A stretch of 23,416 bases of DNA from Clostridia bacterium (lineage in GTDB: Bacteria; Bacillota; Clostridia; Oscillospirales; CAG-272), in NCBI GenBank assembly GCA_017504335.1, contig JAFVRI010000122.1:1-23416 (forward strand), written 5' to 3'. Below are positions 1 through 7,001 of the stretch, piece by piece. The notes under the pieces were generated by a model. The model saw only the letters and a program-made list of their open reading frames with translations. It was not told the DNA's origin and searched no databases. Numbering within the stretch: position 1 is the stretch's first letter; the number at the start of each line of letters is the position of its first letter. A program made the position numbers and the translations under genes.

Positions 1-39
1 AGCAGTAGTAATAATAGGGATATGGGAAAGTGTGGAAAA
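1..39 (+). promoter_or_regulatory. Basal origin unwinding module: DnaA-trios, G-rich spacer, DnaA box
   Basis: The plus strand reads CAG TAG TAA TAA TAG at 3-17. Read 3'-to-5' this is GAT AAT AAT GAT GAC, the DnaA-trio pattern described in Bacillus subtilis. It is followed by a G-rich spacer (18-30) and a DnaA box, TTTTCCACA on the minus strand (31-39). The order box, GC-rich spacer, trios, and the location downstream of dnaA, match the known arrangement. The trio array may continue left of the window. Seen: motif order. Inferred: function. Confidence 0.7.
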
Positions 40-299
40 GTCCCGAGAACGGCTCTCTGTCTGTCTTTTCGGAGAGTCAAAACTCAAATAAGTCATTGTA
101 CGGATGGCGAAAACCTTCCGACAAAAATGTGGAAATTTTCTTTTTTCTTCTTTTCCCATGCAACTGTGATGAAGAAAAGAAGAAAAAAGAACAAGGACTT
201 TTCAACATGGAAAAGAGAAAAAATTTACGGATGGAAAACCGGCAAAATGTCGTAGGTCGCTCACGAAATGAAATCGGAATATTCATACAAAATCCGACC

Positions 300-374
300 T
301 TATCCACATAAATATTCAACGGAAAATATGGAATTCCAACGGATTTATCTACATTTTCCACAGAGTTTTCCATA
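300..374 (+). promoter_or_regulatory. DnaA-box cluster
   Basis: Four same-orientation boxes occur in 75 bases: TTATCCACA (300-308, perfect consensus), TTATCTACA (345-353, one mismatch), TTTTCCACA (354-362, one mismatch, abutting the previous box) and TTTTCCATA (366-374, two mismatches). This is the densest cluster in the window and probably the DnaA loading site that feeds the unwinding module near position 1. Confidence 0.8.
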
Positions 375-434
375 GGTTATCAAAAAATCATACAAAAATT
401 ACGAGTTGCTTAAATGTCGTAGGAAAACTCATGA

Positions 435-1826
435 TCAACCGGTAATTTCCTTCATCAGCTCGTCCATTTCGATCTTGAAGAGAGAGTCGAATTGATACTT
501 CTTACTAATCTGTTCATAGGAGTAATGAACCGTTGCGTAATCTCTTCCGATGATCTTTCCAATGCTCGGGAAAGAGATATCGGTGATCTCTCGGATCAAA
601 AATACGGTAATGTGGCGGGCAGCGGCAATTTCCTTGGTTTTCTTCTTTCCGACCAGCTCAGATTTTGAAACGTTGTATTTCGACTGTACCGCGCTGAAAA
701 TTTTCTCGACCGTCACGTTGACAGGCTCCGCACTTCCGAGAAGCGCGGAAAGACATCCCTTCGCCAGATCCATGGACACGCTCTTACCGGACAAAAAGCT
801 TAAGGCGCTGAGCTTTTTGATGGCACCCTCAATCTGTCGGATATTAGAGCGGAGGTTTTCCGCCAGGAAGGTAAGCACCTCGTCCGGGATCTCAATATGC
901 ACCTGCTCGGCTTTCTTTTTGATGATGGCGATCCTCAGCTCCAGATCGGGAGGCTGAATATCGGCAATCAAGCCCCATTCAAATCGGGAAACCAAACGGC
1001 TCTCAAGATCCGGAATATCCTTGGGAGGACGGTCCGAGGACAGAATGATCTGCTTTCCTTCATCGTAAAGAGCGTTGAAGGTATGGAAGAATTCCTCTTG
1101 AGTCGAGGTTTTTCCCGCGATAAACTGAATATCATCGATCAAAAGGATATCACAGTTGCGGAAGCGCTCGCGGAATTTGTGCATTTCATGCTTGGCAAGA
1201 CTCTCGATCATCTGATTGGTCAAGGCATCACCCTTGATGAACATTACGCGGACATCCGGCTTTTTCTGCTTGATCTCATTGACAACCGCACTCATCAGGT
1301 GAGTCTTTCCGAGACCGCTGGGTCCGTAGATAAACAAGGGATTGTAATCGGAAGCGGGTCTTGCGGCAACCGCTTGACAGGCGGCATGGGCAAACTGATT
1401 GGATCCGCCTACAATGAAATTGTCAAAGGTATATTCGAACTTGTAATTTTGAGAGGGAGCGGGAGTCTCCGTTTCGGTTGCAACCGCCTCGGGTTCCTTT
1501 TGAACAGAAGACTGTTGAGGTTCATCGGTCGAAGTCACCTGTTTGATCAGCTCGGTTGTGGATACAGGCTCACCCACGAAAATCAGTCTGATTTCGGATT
1601 CAAATCCGAATTGAGCCGAAAATCCGTCCCGAATGTCATTCAAATATCGCTCATTTACAATTTTGTGCTTGATCGATGAGGTGGTTGAAAGAGTAATGAT
1701 ATTATTTTCAAAGGAATGGATCTTCAGTTCTCCGAACCAAAGGTCGATGATTGCCTGGGCATACCGATCGCGGAAGGAGAGCTTGACCGCTTCCCATATT
1801 TCGCTAAGCTCGTCAAGATAGGTCAT
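435..1826 (-). CDS. dnaA: Chromosomal replication initiator protein DnaA
   Basis: DnaA binds DnaA boxes at oriC, assembles as an ATP-bound helix and melts the origin. The 463-residue length is normal. Domain I is about residues 1-85, followed by a Gln/Glu/Pro/Thr-rich linker (86-126) and the AAA+ domain from about 127. Walker A is GPSGLGKT (168-175), Walker B is ILLIDDIQF (227-235), the box VII arginine is R281 and sensor II is NIRQIEG (328-334). The C-terminal DNA-binding signature reads GRDYATVHYS (427-436); the family usually has GRDHTTV, so two residues at the base-contacting site differ. The start is set by AACGGAGG just upstream and a good promoter (1886-1914). Transcription runs toward the origin. 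The neighbour upstream is copA, not rpmH. Confidence 0.97.
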   Translation of the reverse strand: MTYLDELSEIWEAVKLSFRDRYAQAIIDLWFGELKIHSFENNIITLSTTSSIKHKIVNERYLNDIRDGFSAQFGFESEIRLIFVGEPVSTTELIKQVTSTDEPQQSSVQKEPEAVATETETPAPSQNYKFEYTFDNFIVGGSNQFAHAACQAVAARPASDYNPLFIYGPSGLGKTHLMSAVVNEIKQKKPDVRVMFIKGDALTNQMIESLAKHEMHKFRERFRNCDILLIDDIQFIAGKTSTQEEFFHTFNALYDEGKQIILSSDRPPKDIPDLESRLVSRFEWGLIADIQPPDLELRIAIIKKKAEQVHIEIPDEVLTFLAENLRSNIRQIEGAIKKLSALSFLSGKSVSMDLAKGCLSALLGSAEPVNVTVEKIFSAVQSKYNVSKSELVGKKKTKEIAAARHITVFLIREITDISFPSIGKIIGRDYATVHYSYEQISKKYQFDSLFKIEMDELMKEITG

Positions 1827-1885
1827 AAAAACCTCCGTTTTTTATAGAATCAACCCATCAAAAAGGGTATAACTTCCTATTCAAT

Positions 1886-1914
1886 ATTATATCATAAAAA
1901 GGGGAAAATTGCAA
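1886..1914 (-). promoter_or_regulatory. dnaA promoter (sigma-A type, extended -10)
   Basis: On the minus strand a -35 TTGCAA (1909-1914) is separated by exactly 17 bases from a -10 TATAAT (1886-1891), which is preceded by TGA, giving an extended -10. The leader to the ATG is about 50 bases. I see no clear DnaA box in the leader. Confidence 0.75.
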
Positions 1915-1959
1915 CGAAATTTTTTATTTTTCTTCAAATTTATTATTTATATATACAAC

Positions 1960-1988
1960 TTGACAATTTGAGGAGGAAGGTGTATAAT
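1960..1988 (+). promoter_or_regulatory. copA promoter (consensus sigma-A)
   Basis: A perfect TTGACA (1960-1965), a 17-base spacer and a perfect TATAAT (1983-1988) precede copA. The ribosome binding site AGAGGTGA (2003-2010) lies just before the ATG at 2014. I do not recognise a CopY box (TACAnnTGTA) or a clear CsoR palindrome, so copper control is not demonstrated by the sequence. An unregulated perfect promoter would be strong. Confidence 0.85.
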
Positions 1989-2013
1989 GAAGGAAAACTG
2001 AAAGAGGTGAATT

Positions 2014-4554
2014 ATGAAACGGTTAAGGTATGGAGTAAAGGGCATGAGTTGTGCCGCGTGCGTCGCTCATGTGGAACGAGCGGCAGCAAAGGTATGTGAT
2101 CGTTCCTGTGTCAATGTCAGTCTCCTGACCAATTCCATCACGGTTACGGTAGAGGATCGTACAGACGAAAAAAAGCTGTATTCCTCCTTGAATAAAGCAT
2201 TATCCGATGTGGGATACGGCTTAACCGACGGATCTAAATCGGAAGAAAATGAAAAAAATCGCGATCTTCCTAAATGGATTGCCTGTGCGATCCTGACGGT
2301 CATATTGATGTATGTGGCGATGGGGGATATGATCGGATTATGGGTCCCATCCCTTTTGACCGAAAACGGTGTTGTATTTGCGTCGGTGCAGATGGTATTG
2401 GCATTGGCGGTGGTCATCCTGCAATTCCGTTTTTATAGAAACGGATTTTTGGCATTGCTTCATAAGGCTCCCAATATGGATTCCCTCATTGCCATCGGAT
2501 CGGCAGCATCGCTGATTTACGGCTTGGTAGCCATCGGAATGATGGCATATGGGTATGCGACCCATCAGCAGGAGTGGATTCACAGATACTATCACAATCT
2601 TTATTTTGAATCCGCGGCAATGATTCTGACCTTGGTTTCCTTGGGAAAAATGCTGGAAAAGCGGGCAAAGGCAGGAGCGTCCCGAGCCATTCGACGTCTG
2701 GCTTCCATGATGCCGAAATCGGCTTTGAGAGAAAAGAACGGAGTGCTTGAGGAAATTCCCCTTTCCTCGGTAGAGGTGGGAGATATTCTTCTGGTCCGCG
2801 AGGGCGAAACGGTTCCTGTGGACGGTGTCATTACAGAGGGCTACGGATTATTGGACGAATCCTCTGTCAACGGTGAATCCCTTCCTTCGGAAAAGAAAGA
2901 GGGAGATTCGGTTTTGGCGGTATGTGTGCTTCGGAGCGGATCTATAAAAATTCAAGCACAAAAGGTAGGAGCGGATACCTCTCTCGCACGAATCATCGGG
3001 CTTTTGGAGGATGCGGCGGCATCCAAAGCACCGATTGCCCGTATGGCAGATAAAATAAGCGGTATTTTCGTGCCTATGGTAATCACTATATCTGTGATTA
3101 CGGCAATTTTATGGCTGCTGCTCAGCGGCGATGTGGCACACGCGTTTTCGTCCGCCATTTCGGTTTTGGTGATTTCCTGTCCCTGTGCATTGGGATTGGC
3201 AACTCCTACCGCGGTGATGGTGGGAATCTCACGCGGAGCCTCTAAGGGCATTCTGATCAAAAATTCCGAGGCATTGGAGCATCTGCATACGGTTCGTTAC
3301 TTTATGACCGATAAAACGGGTACGTTGACCGAGGGAATGCCAAAGGTTACCGATTTGGCGACCGAGGATGGTGTTGGAGAGGAAGAGCTACTACGGATCG
3401 CCTACGCGGCGGAATCCCGCTCCTCTCATCCCTTGGCAGTGGCGATCTGTGAAAAAGCAACCGAGCGTTCCCTTCCCTTGCTTCCGATCGACCAATACCG
3501 ATCCGAAATCGGTCAGGGTATCGGAGCGGAAATAGAAGGACGGGAATGTCTGATCGGAAAACCGTCCTTTTTAAGGAAAAACGGAATTGAGTATTCCGAG
3601 GAACGGTGGAAGCAAAAGGCAGAGCAATGGGAGGGTGAGGGAAAAACCACCGTATGGGTGGCATACGACCGAACGCTTATCGGTTTGATCGGAATTTCCG
3701 ATCCCATCCGTCCCGATAGTGTGAATGCCGTTCGTGCCTTGAAGCAAATTGGCATTACGCCTGTCATGCTGACGGGAGATAATCCGGCAACGGCAAACGC
3801 GATTGCCGCTTCTGCAGAGATCGAACCCGATCATGTATTTGCTTCTCTTCTTCCCGAGGATAAGGACCGTATTCTTCGGGACTATTCCAAAAAAGGAAGA
3901 ACCGTGATGGTTGGTGACGGCATCAATGACGCACCGGCGCTTTCCTCCGCGGATATCGGTATCGCCATAGGAGCGGGAACCGAGGTAGCCATTGATTGCG
4001 CGGACGTGGTTCTTTCCAAAAACTCTCTGATGGATGCGGTCTATGCCATTGATCTGTCGGGAGCGACGCTTCGTTGCATTAAGCAGAATCTTTTTTGGGC
4101 ATTGATCTATAACAGCATTTGTATCCCGATTGCTGCGGGTGTGCTGTATCCCTTCTTTGGAATCGCGTTGTCTCCTATGATCGGATCCGCGGCAATGAGT
4201 CTCTCGTCTCTCTGTGTGGTATTGAATTCTCTGCGGCTTTACTCGGTTCCCCTGTTCAGCGAGGAAAAGAGAAAGAGCAAAGGAAGTCATCATAAGCCAA
4301 AAGCATTGAAATCAAATAGAAAAAAGGAGGAGCAAGAAATGTTCTGTAAAACAAAAACCGTGAACTTTTCTGTAGAAGGCATGATGTGCAATCATTGCAA
4401 GGCAAATGTGGAAAAGGCAGTCCTTGGTGTAAAGGGAGTGAAGTCCTGCGAAGCCAATGTGGAAACCAAAACCGTTACCGTCGTGGTAAAGGAATCCCTG
4501 TCCGAGGATCTTTTAAAGGCAGCCGTGGTTGCGGCAGGCTATCATGTTTCATAA
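2014..4554 (+). CDS. copA: Copper-exporting P1B-type ATPase with C-terminal CopZ-like domain
   Basis: This inner-membrane pump exports Cu(I) using ATP. The N-terminal heavy-metal domain has CAAC (C13, C16). Further features are the CPC transmembrane site (389-391), the phosphorylation motif DKTGT (D433), the nucleotide-binding SHPL (471-474), GDGINDAP (634-641), and the copper-specific YN (699-700) and M-x-x-SS (728-732) of the last helices. The actuator TGE motif reads NGES (286-289), a Thr-to-Asn change. After a Lys-rich linker (750-775) a second heavy-metal domain with CNHC (C792, C795) follows; it looks like a CopZ chaperone. At the joint lie AGGAGG (4325-4330) and an in-frame ATG (4339), so the domain may also be made separately. 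Single-gene unit with its own promoter and terminator. Confidence 0.95.
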   Translation: MKRLRYGVKGMSCAACVAHVERAAAKVCDRSCVNVSLLTNSITVTVEDRTDEKKLYSSLNKALSDVGYGLTDGSKSEENEKNRDLPKWIACAILTVILMYVAMGDMIGLWVPSLLTENGVVFASVQMVLALAVVILQFRFYRNGFLALLHKAPNMDSLIAIGSAASLIYGLVAIGMMAYGYATHQQEWIHRYYHNLYFESAAMILTLVSLGKMLEKRAKAGASRAIRRLASMMPKSALREKNGVLEEIPLSSVEVGDILLVREGETVPVDGVITEGYGLLDESSVNGESLPSEKKEGDSVLAVCVLRSGSIKIQAQKVGADTSLARIIGLLEDAAASKAPIARMADKISGIFVPMVITISVITAILWLLLSGDVAHAFSSAISVLVISCPCALGLATPTAVMVGISRGASKGILIKNSEALEHLHTVRYFMTDKTGTLTEGMPKVTDLATEDGVGEEELLRIAYAAESRSSHPLAVAICEKATERSLPLLPIDQYRSEIGQGIGAEIEGRECLIGKPSFLRKNGIEYSEERWKQKAEQWEGEGKTTVWVAYDRTLIGLIGISDPIRPDSVNAVRALKQIGITPVMLTGDNPATANAIAASAEIEPDHVFASLLPEDKDRILRDYSKKGRTVMVGDGINDAPALSSADIGIAIGAGTEVAIDCADVVLSKNSLMDAVYAIDLSGATLRCIKQNLFWALIYNSICIPIAAGVLYPFFGIALSPMIGSAAMSLSSLCVVLNSLRLYSVPLFSEEKRKSKGSHHKPKALKSNRKKEEQEMFCKTKTVNFSVEGMMCNHCKANVEKAVLGVKGVKSCEANVETKTVTVVVKESLSEDLLKAAVVAAGYHVS
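4320..4349 (+). other. Slippery heptamer A-AAA-AAG with -1 frame stop
   Basis: At 4320-4326 the copA reading frame shows the dnaX-type heptamer A AAA AAG in the correct phase (codons AGA AAA AAG). A -1 shift would add seven codons and stop at TAA (4347-4349), giving CopA without its C-terminal metal-binding domain. The heptamer overlaps the internal AGGAGG. No downstream hairpin is obvious. Frameshifting here is inference. Confidence 0.35.
4339..4554 (+). CDS. copZ: Possible nested copZ: internal start within copA
   Basis: An in-frame ATG (copA codon 776) is preceded by AGGAGG with an 8-base gap, as good as any true start in the window. The product would be 71 residues, starting MFCKTKTVNFSVEGMMCNHC, the size and motif of a free CopZ copper chaperone, which hands Cu(I) to CopA. 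Normally copZ is a separate gene next to copA; here no stop codon separates them. Either both a fusion and a free chaperone are made, or a one-base change in the A6 run upstream has merged two genes. Seen: start signal and domain. Inferred: independent translation. Confidence 0.55.
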   Translation: MFCKTKTVNFSVEGMMCNHCKANVEKAVLGVKGVKSCEANVETKTVTVVVKESLSEDLLKAAVVAAGYHVS

Positions 4555-4587
4555 CGGTAATCCCATAAAGAAGCACGATAATAACAT

Positions 4588-4625
4588 AAAAAGCGTTTAC
4601 GGAAGAAATTCCGTAAACGCTTTTT
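4588..4625. terminator. Bidirectional intrinsic terminator between copA and the Gld operon
   Basis: A perfect 17-bp stem (4588-4604 with 4609-4625) closes on a GAAA loop. The arms end in five A and five T, so the hairpin has a U-tract in either direction. It lies 33 bases after the copA stop and 12 bases from the stop of the convergent DUF4340 gene. Confidence 0.95.
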
Positions 4626-4637
4626 ATTTGTATGATA

Positions 4638-7001
4638 TTAGGTTTTTGCTAAGGGATCAATGGGTTCATAATTGAAGAACTTCTGCGTATCCGAAAGAAG
4701 CTTTTCGATTCGGTCAGCCTGTACATAGAAGCCGCCGTTTCCGTTGATGGTGATATATGCCTTTCTCGAGGAGATCCGATAGAAGGCATAGACATTCTTG
4801 TTCTTCGTGCCGTCTCTGTCCTTGGTATAGATGGTCAGCCTCATGATCAGATTGGAATCCTCCGTGAGCGCTGCCTCTTCCTCAGAGCTTACCTCATAGC
4901 TGTTGATGATCTCTGTATAGAACAGACTTTGGTAAAGGAGACGGAACAGATTGGTGCTGTACCGAACGTAGGTCTTTTCACCGGCAGTTCCGGCGGTAAC
5001 GATCTCGTTGGCATGCACCCAAACCTTGGTGCCCGAGATCTTTCCGTTATTGGATCCTACGACCAGTACCTGATTACCCAGATTGTTGTACTCATAATGG
5101 CAGACACCGCTGTTGATGCTTGCCTTATTTCCGTCTTTATCGAAGACCTGAATATCGTTTGCGGTTACTCTCCAGGTGAAGGGACCCTTCGGATCCGAGG
5201 AATTGTCCTTGAACTCCAGGAAATTGAAGGTGGTCAGCTCACGTCCCAGTGAATCCTTTGCCTTTACCTTCAGGAATTCAGAGGAGGTGGTTGTTTGATC
5301 GGATGCGGAGTTATCCAGCTTAAAGTATGCATTGTAGTCGGGGGACTCAATATCAATGCGGTCGATAAACGCGATATTATCCTGAACAATGCTCCTGGAA
5401 ACCCACTTCATGGTATCCCATTCCACAAATTCCAAGGAGTGTCCGGCGACCTCTACAATGATGTCATAGGTGTAGGTGTATCCGCGGATCTCCTTCAGCG
5501 ATCCGTCCTTCTGCTTTTCGTATCCGGTGGTTTTGATAAAGGTATAGACGTAGTAGTTATCCTGATCGTTCTTTTTGCTGACCAAAACCAAATGGCTGTG
5601 AGTATAGCAAAGGTTGGGATCCTCTCCGTCATCTACCGTATAGTCGAAGGCGATGGTGTATTGAGAGGCGGGCGTATACTGAGGAAATCCCTTTTCATTC
5701 AGGATCGGATTGCCGGAAGCATCGGTCAGAAGCTCGTAAAGACCGTACTTTACCATCTCTTCATCGGTAGGATTCAGACGGATGACATCCACATACTCGG
5801 GATCGTAAAGATCGCGAAGCGAGGAATTGATGTTGTCCGTATTGGGCGTATATCCCTTCATGCTAAGGATCTCGTCCATAAACTCCACATCATCGAAGTA
5901 GAAGGGATGGGAAGCCCAAATCGTGTTTTCACGCTCAGAAATGTCCACGAAGGAGAAGGAGACAATGGGCTTGTAGGAGAACAGCCCATCCGCACCCTTT
6001 TCATGCTCCAGCTTGCGAACCACGAAGTTCTGAACGTCCATGTAGGTCATCATTCCCAAGGGGTAGGTGATCATGGGAGTCAGAAAATCCTCGATGGGAG
6101 CAAGAATCGATTCCTTCAAGGAGCTACTCAGCACGTAAACCGCATCTCTCTTGACCTCCTGGTCGCCCGACAGATCCACATACTGGGCGTAGTAGCCCTT
6201 TCCTGTGAGAAGCGCGTCACCGACAATGATCTTGTGGCGGTTGCCATCCAGATCCGTGATGATAAAATAAGCAGGCTCATAGCGGTATTCCTCGGTCAGA
6301 GGGTTGCCGTTCTCATCCTTAAGAACGGTACCGTCCTCATCGGTCAAGGGACGGGTCCTGGTTTCGGAAACCAGACCGTATTCGGAAAATGCTCCGTTCG
6401 CGTCATGAATGGGATTCACCAGCTTCATGGTAGAAAGGGTGTAGCCCGCATCCACGTAAAGTCCGGCAAAGAGCTCGGGATCGTAAGCGGTAGCAGGTGC
6501 GCCCTTGATGACGAAATCCGCGGTCTTGTCAATCTTATTTTTGACGGTATCAAAGCGGTAGAAGGTAAAATCTCCATGCTCATTGAAAACCTCAATGGAC
6601 AGGATGTTTTTCTTCTCCATGTGGGGGAAGATCTGAATGCGGTGACTCTTGGTGTTTTCCACCTCGTTGCCCTCGGCGGAAAAGATATTGTCAACCGTAA
6701 TGACCTCCTTGACCGCACCGGTAGCATCATCAATGCCAACCAATGTGCCAAGACTTGTCACGTAATATTTGTAAACCGTTTCCTGAATCAGCGGGACCTT
6801 GTTTTCGTCGTAGAGACCGTACACACCGTCCTCTCGGCGGATATAGTAGCGAGTACCGTCCACATCATCCCACGGCGTGACCGATACAAGATTCTGCACG
6901 ATCACGGTAGCGAGCAGCAGAATCAGTACCGCACCGAGCGCGACGATGCTGGCGATGGTCCGACGCTTCATCAGCGTATTTCTTTTTTTGGTTTGGATCA
7001 T
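4638..7001 (-). CDS. DUF4340-type membrane-anchored extracytoplasmic protein
   Basis: Function unknown. The 787-residue product starts with a basic segment and one hydrophobic helix (about 15-37), followed by a long non-membrane part, so it is probably anchored with its bulk outside the cell. The body is rich in beta-strand-like Tyr/Thr/Val sequence and has repeated acidic turns such as DEDGTVLKDENGNPL. DUF4340 proteins are known to sit next to GldG-like genes; the assignment here rests mostly on that context plus the N-terminal pattern. Its ATG overlaps the upstream gene's stop (ATGA), with AGGAGA about 8 bases before it, so translation is coupled. A second Met at residue 11 is an alternative start. 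Last gene of the operon. Confidence 0.7.
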   Translation of the reverse strand: MIQTKKRNTLMKRRTIASIVALGAVLILLLATVIVQNLVSVTPWDDVDGTRYYIRREDGVYGLYDENKVPLIQETVYKYYVTSLGTLVGIDDATGAVKEVITVDNIFSAEGNEVENTKSHRIQIFPHMEKKNILSIEVFNEHGDFTFYRFDTVKNKIDKTADFVIKGAPATAYDPELFAGLYVDAGYTLSTMKLVNPIHDANGAFSEYGLVSETRTRPLTDEDGTVLKDENGNPLTEEYRYEPAYFIITDLDGNRHKIIVGDALLTGKGYYAQYVDLSGDQEVKRDAVYVLSSSLKESILAPIEDFLTPMITYPLGMMTYMDVQNFVVRKLEHEKGADGLFSYKPIVSFSFVDISERENTIWASHPFYFDDVEFMDEILSMKGYTPNTDNINSSLRDLYDPEYVDVIRLNPTDEEMVKYGLYELLTDASGNPILNEKGFPQYTPASQYTIAFDYTVDDGEDPNLCYTHSHLVLVSKKNDQDNYYVYTFIKTTGYEKQKDGSLKEIRGYTYTYDIIVEVAGHSLEFVEWDTMKWVSRSIVQDNIAFIDRIDIESPDYNAYFKLDNSASDQTTTSSEFLKVKAKDSLGRELTTFNFLEFKDNSSDPKGPFTWRVTANDIQVFDKDGNKASINSGVCHYEYNNLGNQVLVVGSNNGKISGTKVWVHANEIVTAGTAGEKTYVRYSTNLFRLLYQSLFYTEIINSYEVSSEEEAALTEDSNLIMRLTIYTKDRDGTKNKNVYAFYRISSRKAYITINGNGGFYVQADRIEKLLSDTQKFFNYEPIDPLAKT

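Larger units (their letters stand above)
1..375. other. oriC: Replication origin region (oriC), downstream of dnaA
   Basis: This gene-free stretch lies just downstream of dnaA, where the dnaA-dnaN intergenic origin sits in many Firmicutes. It holds one perfect DnaA box, TTATCCACA at 300-308, followed by TTATCTACA at 345-353, TTTTCCACA at 354-362 and TTTTCCATA at 366-374. On the other strand there are TGTGGAAAA at 31-39 and TGTGGAAAT at 128-136. A relaxed TTTTCAACA lies at 199-207. The sequence is A/T-rich with purine runs around 170-230. Short open frames here are low-complexity and have no convincing start signals, so I call none. dnaN itself is not in the window. Confidence 0.85.

Noticed and set aside
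22..373. Short frames in the origin region
   Set aside because: They are Lys/Phe-rich low-complexity frames over DnaA boxes and purine runs; no supporting start signals.
1930..2013. CopY or CsoR operator before copA
   Set aside because: I looked for TACAnnTGTA and for a GC-flanked CsoR palindrome; no convincing match.
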